From Bacillota bacterium (GTDB lineage Bacteria > Bacillota > Clostridia > Acetivibrionales > DTU013): a DNA stretch of 47,901 nt. Under the pieces are notes generated by a model. That model saw only the letters and a program-made list of their open reading frames with translations. It searched no databases and was not told the DNA's origin. Positions 32,750-40,713 of the stretch are shown here, in pieces. A program made the position numbers and the translations under genes. Where the stretch lies: contig JAKOPX010000002.1 in NCBI GenBank assembly GCA_029778665.1, forward strand, positions 1 through 47,901, written 5' to 3'. Position 1 is the stretch's first letter. Each line of letters opens with the position of its first letter.

Positions 32750-33667
32750 TCAGAAGAATTTCCTTGCTTTTAAGTAATTGCCGTTCTCTCTGTGTATAAC
32801 CGTGCCGAGAGCTACAAAGCGCCCGTCATTCCCGTATACCCTTATCAGTCCGCCGGCTTCAGTGTCCGTGCCGTCCGTCATGTTTATCCGGTCCGTGGCA
32901 AGCCGTACCTGCATGCCGTTCATGAATTTCTTCGCGGAAACCTCGTCAAGCACACAGGAACAGAAGTTTTCAAAAGCCCGGTCCACATCCATCATCATTT
33001 CTGCCAGGGTGCCTTTTTCTTTCCCGAGGGACAGTTCTTCAAGGGTCACAGAATCGGAAATGCTGAAAGGACCTGCTTTCAGCCTCAGCAAAAAGGACAT
33101 GCATCCGCCGCATCCCAGGACGTCTCCGATATCGGCACACAATGTCCTTATATATGTACCCTTTGAACAGCTGACTTCCAACAGTACCCTGATTCCGTCC
33201 TTCCTGCAGATATCCAGGACTTCTGCGGAATATATCTCGACCTCTCTTTCGGACCGTTCCGTTTCGATACCTTCGCGGGCAAGCTGATACAGTTTTTTGC
33301 CGTTGACCCTCACTGCGGAGTACATCGGCGGAAGCTGCATGTATTTCCCCCTGAAGGATGCCACCGCGTCGATTATGTCGTTATCCGACACTTCCGGCTT
33401 TTTCCTGGCAAGCACAGTACCGGTGGTATCCTGCGTGTCTGTAACGACGCCGAGAGTCACTTCCGCCCGGTATGTCTTGTCCTTCTCCATCAGGAATTCC
33501 ACGGCTTTCGTCGCCCTGCCCACACATACCGGCAAAACTCCTGCTGCCATGGGGTCGAGTGTCCCGGCATGGCCGATCTTCCTGACACCCGTCAGTCCGC
33601 GCAGGTACGCCACCACATCGAAGGATGTCATTCCCGGGGGTTTCAGAATATTGAGTATTCCATCCAT
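32750..33667 (-). CDS. truB: tRNA pseudouridine(55) synthase
   Basis: TruB converts U55 of the tRNA T-loop to pseudouridine. The 305-residue protein begins MDGILNILKPPGMTSFDVV and has the catalytic motif GHAGTLDPMAAG with D38, then YRAEVTLGVVTDTQDTTG and CSKGTYIRTLCADIG, all family marks. A C-terminal PUA-like part (AGGLIRVYGNDGRFVALG) follows. The ATG at 33667 abuts the nrnA stop, with GAGGG about ten bases upstream inside the end of nrnA, so translation is probably coupled. Confidence 0.96.
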   Translation of the reverse strand: MDGILNILKPPGMTSFDVVAYLRGLTGVRKIGHAGTLDPMAAGVLPVCVGRATKAVEFLMEKDKTYRAEVTLGVVTDTQDTTGTVLARKKPEVSDNDIIDAVASFRGKYMQLPPMYSAVRVNGKKLYQLAREGIETERSEREVEIYSAEVLDICRKDGIRVLLEVSCSKGTYIRTLCADIGDVLGCGGCMSFLLRLKAGPFSISDSVTLEELSLGKEKGTLAEMMMDVDRAFENFCSCVLDEVSAKKFMNGMQVRLATDRINMTDGTDTEAGGLIRVYGNDGRFVALGTVIHRENGNYLKARKFF

Positions 33668-33668
33668 A

Positions 33669-34625
33669 TCAGAGCATCCCTCTTAAGTCTTCGAGAAGCA
33701 TTTCCCTGACCGTCTCAAGATCCGAGTTCCTTGCTGTGAATCCTGCAGCTCTCATGTGCCCGCCCCCCGAGTATTTTGACGCCACCGCTGAAACATCCAC
33801 GTAGCTGTTCGACCGCAGATTTACCCTTATGTCTCCGTTTTCCATTTCCCTGATCATGGCGGCCGCCTCAACTCCGCTGATGTTCCTGGCAATGTTTATG
33901 ATACCGTCGGTGTCCTCATCCGCAGCCCCTGACCTCCGCATCGCCTCATACGAAACCGACATGACAGCGATCCTGCCGTCTTCGAACAGTTCCAGGGAGT
34001 TTACCGCTTCACCAATCAGTCTCACCTTTCCCGGCGAAACTGTGTCAAAAATGCGCCTTGATATGTCAGCTACATCGATACCTTTTTCAAGCAGTTCCGA
34101 AGCGATAGTGTGCGTCCTGGAAGTCGTATTGCTGTATCTGAAACCGCCGGTATCGGATGCAATAGCCGTGTACAGGCATATGGCAGCATCCTTTCCCGGG
34201 TCGGCGCCCATCTGTCCGAACAGTTCGTAAATTATCTCACCAACTGCAGCGCAGGAAGTGTCCACATAATCCAGCATGGCAAAACCGGTGTTCGTGGCGT
34301 GATGGTCGATATTTACCGTTACGGCGGCTTTCCCGAAAACAGGCTTCCTTGAGCCGAGCCTTTCGATATCGCCGCAATCCAGCGCAACAGCAAGATCGTA
34401 CTTCGTTTCAACGCCGTCATAAACCCGGGCCATCTCCAGACCGGGAAGGAAGTCATAGATATGCGGCACTTTTTCCTCAAGAAACACCGAAACTTCCTTT
34501 CCCGCTTCGGACAGCCCGATTGCCAGTGCCAGGGAAGAACCTATGGCATCCCCGTCTGCCGCCATATGGGGCAATATCGCTATACTGCCGGCTTCAGCCA
34601 TCGCTTCCGCTATCTTTTTCAGCAT
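33669..34625 (-). CDS. nrnA: DHH-family oligoribonuclease/3'-phosphoadenosine phosphatase (NrnA-like)
   Basis: The 318-residue protein carries the DHH motifs PHMAADGDAIGSSLALA, ALDCGDIERLG and NIDHHATNTGFA for binding two metals, and the DHHA1 C-terminal motif GGGHMRAAGF. NrnA degrades very short RNAs (nanoRNA) and dephosphorylates pAp. I start at ATG 34625 (AGGAGAG about seven bases upstream), which overlaps the end of rbfA by 32 bases; an extension to 34658 exists. It is part of the rbfA-nrnA-truB-ribF run common in Firmicutes. Confidence 0.93.
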   Translation of the reverse strand: MLKKIAEAMAEAGSIAILPHMAADGDAIGSSLALAIGLSEAGKEVSVFLEEKVPHIYDFLPGLEMARVYDGVETKYDLAVALDCGDIERLGSRKPVFGKAAVTVNIDHHATNTGFAMLDYVDTSCAAVGEIIYELFGQMGADPGKDAAICLYTAIASDTGGFRYSNTTSRTHTIASELLEKGIDVADISRRIFDTVSPGKVRLIGEAVNSLELFEDGRIAVMSVSYEAMRRSGAADEDTDGIINIARNISGVEAAAMIREMENGDIRVNLRSNSYVDVSAVASKYSGGGHMRAAGFTARNSDLETVREMLLEDLRGML

Positions 34626-34980
34626 CGGTTTCTCTCCTGTTTTCCCTGATCGTGTCATTTATGAGTTTATTTATATATACCCCGCGTTCTATGGAATCAT
34701 CCAGTTCAAACAAGATTTCCGGCGTATACCGCAGCTGTATGCGGCGCCCTATCTCGCGCCTTATGAACCCTGAGGCGCTTTTCAGTCCGCAGGCTGCTTC
34801 CTTTTTGTCATTCTCATCTCCAAGGACGCTTACATAAACCTTTGCATATCTCAGGTCCCTGGTGACTTCCACCGAAGTTACACTTATCATTTTGGAGAGC
34901 CTGGGATCTTTCAGTTCATTCTGTATGATAAAGCTTATCTCTCTTTTTATTTCTTCCGAAATCCTGTCCGTCCTGTCCAT
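34594..34980 (-). CDS. rbfA: 30S ribosome-binding factor A
   Basis: RbfA helps mature the 3' and 5' ends of 16S rRNA and fold the small subunit. The 128-residue protein has the KH-like core EEIKREISFIIQNELKDPRL (begins ISEEI), then VTSVEVTRDLRYAKVYVSVLG and KSASGFIRREIGRRIQLRYTPEILFELDDS, near-complete family signatures. The ATG at 34980 has AAGGAG about eight bases upstream. A terminator separates it from infB, so a promoter of its own or readthrough is needed; a 14-bp palindrome lies in the gap. Confidence 0.95.
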   Translation of the reverse strand: MDRTDRISEEIKREISFIIQNELKDPRLSKMISVTSVEVTRDLRYAKVYVSVLGDENDKKEAACGLKSASGFIRREIGRRIQLRYTPEILFELDDSIERGVYINKLINDTIRENRRETDAEKDSGSDG

Positions 34981-35003
34981 AATGCCACTCCTTTCGTATC
35001 CTG

Positions 35004-35017
35004 ATGATATATATCAT
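35004..35017. promoter_or_regulatory. 14-bp perfect AT palindrome upstream of rbfA
   Basis: ATGATATATATCAT reads the same on both strands and lies 23-37 bases before the rbfA start, just after the infB terminator. It could be an operator or part of a promoter; no clear -35/-10 pair was found. Confidence 0.35.
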
Positions 35018-35028
35018 GCATCCATTCG

Positions 35029-35070
35029 AAAAAAGGCCGGGCAGACAGTATGACCCGCCTGTCCAGCCTT
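35029..35070 (-). terminator. Intrinsic terminator after infB
   Basis: On the minus strand AAGGCTGG (35063-35070) pairs with CCGGCCTT (35033-35040, one G-T) around an inner part that can also pair (ACAG/CTGT). Six T residues follow (35029-35034). It lies 21 bases after the infB stop, within the usual infB-rbfA operon. Confidence 0.8.
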
Positions 35071-35091
35071 CTTGCCGTACTGATGCAGCAA

Positions 35092-38000
35092 TCAGCGCTG
35101 TACCTCTTCCATTACGAACGCTTCAATAATGTCATTTTCCTTGATGTCATTGAATCTTTCTATTGAAAGCCCGCATTCATAACCCTGCTGCACTTCTCTG
35201 ACATCGTCCTTGAATCGCTTGAGTGAAGCGAGATGTCCCTCGTGTATCACTATACCGTCCCTGACGATCCTGACGTCGCTGTTCCTCATTATCTTTCCGT
35301 CCGTCACATAGCAGCCGGCAATCGTTCCGACACCGGAAATCCTGAATGTCTGCCTGACTTCGGCATGTCCCAGCACGACTTCCCTGTATGTCGGCTCAAG
35401 CATTCCCTTCATGGCTGCCTGCATATCCTCTATCGCATTGTAGATGACGTTGTACAGACGGATGTCGACACCGGCTCTCTTTGCAGCCTCGGCAACATTT
35501 GGCATCGGCCTGACGTTGAAGCCGATGATGATGGCATTTGAGACATCCGCAAATGTCACATCAGACTCCGTAATGCCGCCGACTGCTCCATGTATCACCC
35601 TTACCCTCACTTCGTCATTGGACAGCTTCTCTAACGACTGCTTCAGTGCTTCCACGGTTCCCTGCACGTCCGCCTTGACGATCAGGCTGAGTTCCTTCAC
35701 CTTGCCTTCCTGGATCTGCCTGAACAGGTCGTCAAGCGACACTTTTGCAGCCGCGTGCTGGTGTTCCTGCTGCTGCCTTATCCTGCGCTTTTCCGCAAGC
35801 TGCTTTGCAATCTTTTCATCGGTCACCACGTAGAAGGTCTCACCTGCGACAGGCACTTCGGGCAGCCCGAGTATTTCGACCGGTGTTGACGGTCCTGCGC
35901 TCTTTATCGCTTTCCCCTTGTCATCGATCATGGCCCTGATCCTGCCGACAGTGGTCCCTGTGATTATGGAATCACCGACGTTCAGTGTGCCCCTCTGCAC
36001 CAGCAGTGTTGCTACCGGACCCCTGTTCTTGTCGAGCTTCGCTTCGATGACAGTACCTTTTGCCTGTCTCGTCGGATCGGCTTTCAGCTCCAGAATGTCG
36101 GCCGTCAGAAGTACCATTTCAAGCAGTTGGTCGATATTTATATGCTTCTTAGCCGAGATCTCGACGCAGATCACATCTCCTCCCCACTCCTCGGGAACGA
36201 GTCCGTACTGCGTCAGGTCCTGCTTCACTTTATCCGGGTTCGCACCTGGTTTGTCTATCTTGTTGATTGCTACGATTATCGATACGTTTGCGGCTTTTGC
36301 ATGGTTTATGGCCTCTACCGTCTGCGGCATCACGCCGTCGTCCGCCGCTACCACGAGTATGGCAATGTCGGTTACCTGGGCACCCCTCGCCCTCATAGCG
36401 GTAAAGGCTTCATGGCCCGGCGTGTCGAGGAATGTGATGTTCCTGCCGTTGATCTGCACTGTATAAGCGCCTATATGCTGTGTAATGCCTCCTGCCTCGG
36501 TGTCTATCACATGGGTGGACCTTATAGCATCAAGGAGCGAAGTTTTTCCATGGTCGACATGGCCCATCACAACAACTACCGGCGGCCTCGGCTCCAGCTT
36601 CTCAGGATCGTCCGGCTCATCGTCGAACAGGATATCCTCTTCACTGAGGACAACCTCTTTCTCAGCCCTGACACCGAACTCCTCCGCTACGATTGCGGCA
36701 GTATCGAAATCCACATCCTGGTTGAGGGTGGCCATCACGCCGTATCCCATCAGCTTTTTGATGACCTCTGATGCAGTCTTTTTCAGTGCTTCAGCCAATT
36801 CCTTCACCGTTATGCTCTCCGGGATCCTGATCGTGGTGAGCACCGGCTTCGGAGGCATGTTCTTCGCTTCTTCCTTGCCCTTTTTCTGTTTGCCCTGTTT
36901 CTTCTTCCTTAAGCCCGCATCATCATAGAAATCGTCGAGCAGGAAGTCTTCGGAAAGGATTTCCGAAACGCCCTTCTTCTCATGCAGGCCAATATTGGCA
37001 GGCTTGATCTTCTTGCCGGGTTTGCTCTGGACAAGCCTGGGAGTTTCTTTCCTCTGCTCCCTTTTGGCTCCTTTATCCAGGTCCTTGTTCAGGGATTCGC
37101 GCCTGCTTTCGCTTCTCGCCGGAAGTGATTCGTCCTTCTGGACAGCTGCAAAATCAGGCTTCGGGATGTCAAGCTGCTTGCCGGCAGGTTTGAAACCGCC
37201 GGTCCTGGCACCCTGGTGCTGCCCTTTATCATGATGCGGCTTTGCAGCCTGCTGCGGTTTTGAAGCATGATGCCTTGCTTCCGGGCGCTGCTGGACTTCT
37301 GCCTTCGCTTTCTCAACTGCAGGTGCAGCACTCTTTACAGTCTTTTGAGGTTCGGTCAACGGAACGTCAGCAGGTTTGTCGGCCTGGGCTGCCTTCTCAG
37401 CGGGCGCAGCCTTGGTGCCGGCAATAGCTTCTGCGTCTGCCTGCCGCGGTTTCTCATCCGCCTTCGCCTCAGTATCAGCTTCCTTGGTCTTTGTCTCAGG
37501 CTGTTTTTCAACCGGTCTGGCTTTTTTCTCTTTGGCGGCATCGGCCGCTTCTGCCGCTGTTTTCCTGTCTTTCGGCAATTCCTTTTCCACTTCGGGTTTT
37601 TGGACACGCTCTGCTGCCGCTTCTTTCTTCTCCGGCTGCGTGTCGTCCTTAGGCTCCGGTTTCTGGACATCCCTGCCTGTCTTTCCGGCCGGGCCGGCAG
37701 CTGCAGTGTCCTGCTCCTTTTTGGCCATTTCCTGCTTTTTGGCAGCTAACATCGATTCGATATAATCATTCCCGCTTTTCCTTACAAAACCTGAAAGCAG
37801 GCCCGAATTGCTGTCATCGGATCTGATGTAGGTGCTCCTGGCACTTTTTGCGCCGTCCCTGCCATAACCGCTCCCGAATTTATCACTGTCATTTTTTGTA
37901 TTGATCACTATCTCTGTCGTTCTTATAATACGGGGGGCATTCTTCCTGTCTCTCCTAATTTCCGGCCTGGGCTGTGCAGACACTGCAGGGGCGGTTTTCG

Positions 38001-38193
38001 GTTTATCCGCCTCGCTCTTTTTCTCATCGTGCCTGATCACACCGATATGCCTGTAAAGAGCCTCAAGCTCCTTTTCGTCAAGCAGGCTCATGTGGTTCTT
38101 CACGATGATGTTGATTTCCGCAAGCTTTTCCATCAGCCTCTTGCTTGTTGTATTCAGTTCCTTTGCCAGTTCATAGACTCTGACTTTTTCCAA
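35092..38193 (-). CDS. infB: Translation initiation factor IF-2
   Basis: IF-2 is the GTPase that brings fMet-tRNA to the 30S subunit and helps join subunits. The 1033-residue protein begins with an IF2-N domain ([21 protein letters not shown]). A long low-complexity K/E/A/P region follows (about 55-445), then a second IF2-N domain ([22 protein letters not shown]). The G domain has GHVDHGKT (544-551), DTPGHEAF and NKIDKP, and the C-terminal domains contain the fMet-tRNA-binding part. The start is TTG at 38193 with GGGGGTG about eight bases upstream, unusual for so abundant a factor. The gene starts three bases after ylxQ; a terminator follows it. Confidence 0.97.
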   Translation of the reverse strand: MEKVRVYELAKELNTTSKRLMEKLAEINIIVKNHMSLLDEKELEALYRHIGVIRHDEKKSEADKPKTAPAVSAQPRPEIRRDRKNAPRIIRTTEIVINTKNDSDKFGSGYGRDGAKSARSTYIRSDDSNSGLLSGFVRKSGNDYIESMLAAKKQEMAKKEQDTAAAGPAGKTGRDVQKPEPKDDTQPEKKEAAAERVQKPEVEKELPKDRKTAAEAADAAKEKKARPVEKQPETKTKEADTEAKADEKPRQADAEAIAGTKAAPAEKAAQADKPADVPLTEPQKTVKSAAPAVEKAKAEVQQRPEARHHASKPQQAAKPHHDKGQHQGARTGGFKPAGKQLDIPKPDFAAVQKDESLPARSESRRESLNKDLDKGAKREQRKETPRLVQSKPGKKIKPANIGLHEKKGVSEILSEDFLLDDFYDDAGLRKKKQGKQKKGKEEAKNMPPKPVLTTIRIPESITVKELAEALKKTASEVIKKLMGYGVMATLNQDVDFDTAAIVAEEFGVRAEKEVVLSEEDILFDDEPDDPEKLEPRPPVVVVMGHVDHGKTSLLDAIRSTHVIDTEAGGITQHIGAYTVQINGRNITFLDTPGHEAFTAMRARGAQVTDIAILVVAADDGVMPQTVEAINHAKAANVSIIVAINKIDKPGANPDKVKQDLTQYGLVPEEWGGDVICVEISAKKHINIDQLLEMVLLTADILELKADPTRQAKGTVIEAKLDKNRGPVATLLVQRGTLNVGDSIITGTTVGRIRAMIDDKGKAIKSAGPSTPVEILGLPEVPVAGETFYVVTDEKIAKQLAEKRRIRQQQEHQHAAAKVSLDDLFRQIQEGKVKELSLIVKADVQGTVEALKQSLEKLSNDEVRVRVIHGAVGGITESDVTFADVSNAIIIGFNVRPMPNVAEAAKRAGVDIRLYNVIYNAIEDMQAAMKGMLEPTYREVVLGHAEVRQTFRISGVGTIAGCYVTDGKIMRNSDVRIVRDGIVIHEGHLASLKRFKDDVREVQQGYECGLSIERFNDIKENDIIEAFVMEEVQR

Positions 38194-38195
38194 AA

Positions 38196-38540
38196 TTATA
38201 CACCCCCATATTCTTTACCGTGATTATCGATCATCTCCAAAAGACGCTTCGAAAAGTTTCCGTCAATCACGGCAACAACTGAACGCATGCTTTTGCCGAT
38301 ATATCGGCCAAGCTTCTCCTTCTTTCCGAAAAATCTCATGGCAATGTTCCTGTAACTGCATATATCTTCGAACTTCTTCCTGGTATTTTCGGAAGCGTCC
38401 TCCGCTACGATGACCAGGCGCACCTTCCCCTTCCTCACGGTCCTCTCACATGTATCGTCGCCTGAAATCAGCTTGCCTGCTTTTGTTGCCAGGCCCAGGA
38501 ATGAGTATATCCTGTTGTCCGTCATCCTGTTATCCGTCAT
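38196..38540 (-). CDS. ylxQ: Ribosomal L7Ae-family RNA-binding protein (YlxQ)
   Basis: A 114-residue L7Ae/L30e-fold protein ([48 protein letters not shown]), a kink-turn RNA-binding fold. YlxQ stands between ylxR and infB in Firmicutes; its RNA target is not settled. The first ten residues are a direct repeat [10 protein letters not shown] from a 15-bp tandem duplication, so the true start may be at either ATG (38540 or 38525). The first ATG overlaps the stop of ylxR by 11 bases, implying coupled translation. Confidence 0.9.
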   Translation of the reverse strand: MTDNRMTDNRIYSFLGLATKAGKLISGDDTCERTVRKGKVRLVIVAEDASENTRKKFEDICSYRNIAMRFFGKKEKLGRYIGKSMRSVVAVIDGNFSKRLLEMIDNHGKEYGGV

Positions 38541-38811
38541 TTTGCTTCATCTGCTCCTCAAGTGCGGCATATACGGTATCATCCACCGGCGTCTCGAAAG
38601 CCCGTTCCAGTTTTTTCCCCTTGCGAGCGCTCCTGAGGCATTCGACGCTCCTGCAGATATACGCGCCCCTTCCGGATTTCTTGCCTGTGAGGTCTACGCT
38701 TATCGTACCTTCCTTGTCCCTTACGATCCGGATAAGCTCTTTTTTGGGCTTCATCTCATGGCATCCTATGCACATGCGCAGCGGTATCCTTTTTTTCTTC
38801 AAACGCCTCAC
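38530..38811 (-). CDS. ylxR: YlxR/DUF448 family protein
   Basis: A 93-residue basic protein with the family marks RMCIGCHEMKPKKELIRIVR near the start and KKSGRGAYICRSVECLRSARK in the middle, a nucleic-acid-binding fold with paired cysteines. The usual place is between nusA and ylxQ, as here. YlxR homologues have been linked to RNase P binding and to expression control; I infer no more. The GTG start (38811) overlaps the nusA stop in a GTGA arrangement, so it relies on translational coupling. Confidence 0.93.
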   Translation of the reverse strand: MRRLKKKRIPLRMCIGCHEMKPKKELIRIVRDKEGTISVDLTGKKSGRGAYICRSVECLRSARKGKKLERAFETPVDDTVYAALEEQMKQNDG

Positions 38812-40046
38812 TCCTGTTCCGGTTCAATGTCCTGTTCCGGATCGGCTTCATCCGGACCGGCCTCACCGTCGTACGCGGCTTCATCATCGTATTCGCCGAA
38901 ACCGTCCGCTCCATCAGTTCCGTCGTATCCGGCCTCGTAATCATCTTCGCTTTCTTCGGCGGACTCGTCGTCATAACTGCCGCCAATGCTGAATATCTGC
39001 TGTTCGATGGCCGCTCTGTACTGAGACTCGCTCTTTATATCTATCTTCCAGCCGGTCAGTTTGGCTGCAAGCCTCGCGTTCTGGCCTTCTTTCCCTATCG
39101 CCAGTGAAAGCTGGAAATCAGGTACTATAACCCGTGCCGTCCTGTTTTCCTCGTCAGCGTCGACCCGTACGACCTTTGCCGGGCTCAGGCTGCTCGAGAT
39201 ATACTCCTCGGGATCGCTGCTCCACTTGATTATGTCGATCTTCTCGCCCCTGAGTTCATCAACGATAGCCTGCACCCTCGTCCCCCTCTGCCCCACACAG
39301 GCACCGATGGGATCGACGTTCGGGTCTTTCGAGTACACGGCTATCTTTGTCCTGGAACCGGCTTCGCGGGAAATGCTCTTTATTTCGACAGTCCCGTCAT
39401 GTATCTCCGGGACCTCCAGTTCAAAAAGCCTTTTGACAAGGCCCGGATGTGTCCTCGACACAAGTATCTGCGGACCCTTTGTGGTCTTTTTGACCTCCAC
39501 TATATAGACTTTCAGCCTGTCATTGAACCTGTATTCCTCTCCGTTGGTCTGCTCCGACGGCAGCATTATCGCTTCGGCTTTTCCGAGATCTATTATCACG
39601 TTCCTCCGCTCGATGCGCTGGACTATCCCGGTGACGATGTCGCCTTCCTTGTTGAAATACTCTTCAAATATCAGGTTGCGTTCAGCTTCCCGTATCCTCT
39701 GCATGACGACGTTCTTGGCTGTCTGGGCAGCAATCCGCCCGAACTTTCTCGGCGTCACCTCTACTTCTGCTATGTCATTTTCTTCATACCTGCTGTCCAG
39801 CTTCAGTGCATCTTCCAGTGAAATCTCACTGTTTTCGTCCTTCGGCTTTGCCGTGACCTTTTTGAGCGCAAATACTTTCACTTCACCGGTGTCACGATCT
39901 ATGGATATCCTGACGTCCTGCGAGGTGCCGAAATTCTTTTTGTACGCTGAAACAAGGGCAGCTTCGATTGCCTCGATCAGGACCTCTTTTTCTATTCCTC
40001 TTTCTTTTTCAAGTTGATCCAATGCACGAATCAGTTCCGCACTCAT
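38808..40046 (-). CDS. nusA: Transcription termination/antitermination factor NusA with acidic tail
   Basis: NusA binds RNA polymerase and nascent RNA to control pausing and termination. The 412-residue protein has the N-terminal polymerase-binding domain (to about 130), an S1 domain (GDIVTGIVQRIERRNVIIDLG), and two KH domains (VDPIGACVGQRGTRVQAIVDEL and LSLAIGKEGQNARLAAKLTGW). The last 57 residues (356-412) are strikingly acidic (Asp/Glu with Gly and Tyr, ending DIEPEQE), an addition not found in the basic Gram-positive NusA. The ATG at 40046 has GGAGG seven bases upstream. It follows rimP by 33 bases. Confidence 0.96.
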   Translation of the reverse strand: MSAELIRALDQLEKERGIEKEVLIEAIEAALVSAYKKNFGTSQDVRISIDRDTGEVKVFALKKVTAKPKDENSEISLEDALKLDSRYEENDIAEVEVTPRKFGRIAAQTAKNVVMQRIREAERNLIFEEYFNKEGDIVTGIVQRIERRNVIIDLGKAEAIMLPSEQTNGEEYRFNDRLKVYIVEVKKTTKGPQILVSRTHPGLVKRLFELEVPEIHDGTVEIKSISREAGSRTKIAVYSKDPNVDPIGACVGQRGTRVQAIVDELRGEKIDIIKWSSDPEEYISSSLSPAKVVRVDADEENRTARVIVPDFQLSLAIGKEGQNARLAAKLTGWKIDIKSESQYRAAIEQQIFSIGGSYDDESAEESEDDYEAGYDGTDGADGFGEYDDEAAYDGEAGPDEADPEQDIEPEQE

Positions 40047-40079
40047 ATTTTTACCTCCTGTAATACCTCTGTATACCTT

Positions 40080-40541
40080 CTAGAAACGGATGATCCGTCT
40101 GACAAGGGCTGTATCCTTCCGTTCAAAGCCCATTGTGACACCGTCATCTGTCCTTATCTCTATGATATCGCCGTTCAGGCCGAGCAGTTCACCCTCAAAT
40201 ATCTTTTTGCCGTTGAGCGGCTGGTAAAGCCTGACCTCCACAAACTCGCCCCTGAAGCGTTCAAAGTCCCTTTCCTTTTTCAGGGGCCTTTCACCGGGAG
40301 ATGAAACCTCCAGGATATAGCTCTGTTTTATCGGATCCTCCCGGTCGAGAATGCTGCTCATCTTCTCGCTCACAGCCTGGCAGTCATCGATTGTGACTCC
40401 GCCGGGTTTGTCTATGTATATCCTCAGATACCAGTTGGCGCCTTCCTTCAGGTATTCCACGTCCACCAGCTCGAAGGACAGTTCATCAACTACCGGCTTT
40501 GCCAGTTCTTCAACGATATCTTCCACTTTTTTTCTTGCCAT
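40080..40541 (-). CDS. rimP: Ribosome maturation factor RimP
   Basis: RimP is needed for 30S subunit maturation. The 153-residue protein shows the RimP N-domain (VELAKPVVDELSFELVDVEYLKEG, NWYLRIYIDKPGGVTIDDCQAVS) and the Sm-like C-domain (LEVSSPGERPLKKERDFERF, GNKIFEGELLG-like GKKIFEGELLGLNGDII). Homologues start at MARKKVEDIV-type positions, which with GGAGAT six bases upstream fixes the ATG at 40541; a frame open to 40712 is not coding. It leads the nusA operon behind a strong promoter and a leader holding two hairpins. Confidence 0.95.
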   Translation of the reverse strand: MARKKVEDIVEELAKPVVDELSFELVDVEYLKEGANWYLRIYIDKPGGVTIDDCQAVSEKMSSILDREDPIKQSYILEVSSPGERPLKKERDFERFRGEFVEVRLYQPLNGKKIFEGELLGLNGDIIEIRTDDGVTMGFERKDTALVRRIIRF

Positions 40542-40590
40542 CGTCCATCTCCGTTCCTTCCGGCCGCACTCACGGCCTGTTGCTAAATAC

Positions 40591-40615
40591 AAAGAGTGGG
40601 GTAAGCCCACTCTTT
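40591..40615 (-). other. Leader hairpin of the rimP-nusA operon
   Basis: On the minus strand AAAGAGTGGG and CCCACTCTTT form a perfect 10-bp stem with a 5-base loop (40591-40600 with 40606-40615). GTATTT follows rather than a clean T-run, so it is a weak terminator or attenuator at best. A second stem, GGCCG/CGGCC (40562-40566 with 40573-40577), lies between it and the ribosome site. As NusA acts at hairpin pause sites, feedback control through this leader is a reasonable guess. Confidence 0.6.
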
Positions 40616-40647
40616 GCCTAAAAAAAGATATACTTGGTCCACGATGT

Positions 40648-40676
40648 ATTATAACACTATAATTTACATTTATCAA
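40648..40676 (-). promoter_or_regulatory. Strong promoter of the rimP-nusA-infB operon
   Basis: TTGATA (40671-40676), 17 bases, then TATAAT (40648-40653) with an extended TG (TGTTATAAT) on the minus strand. It starts about 38 bases after the polC stop and gives a leader of about 100 bases. Confidence 0.85.
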
Positions 40677-40713
40677 TCCTTTTATTTCGGTTTGCTTCGG
40701 TTTGTGCTGCATC

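Noticed and set aside
40542-40712. N-terminal extension of RimP
   Set aside because: The extension covers the promoter and leader hairpins, and the family starts at the ATG at 40541.
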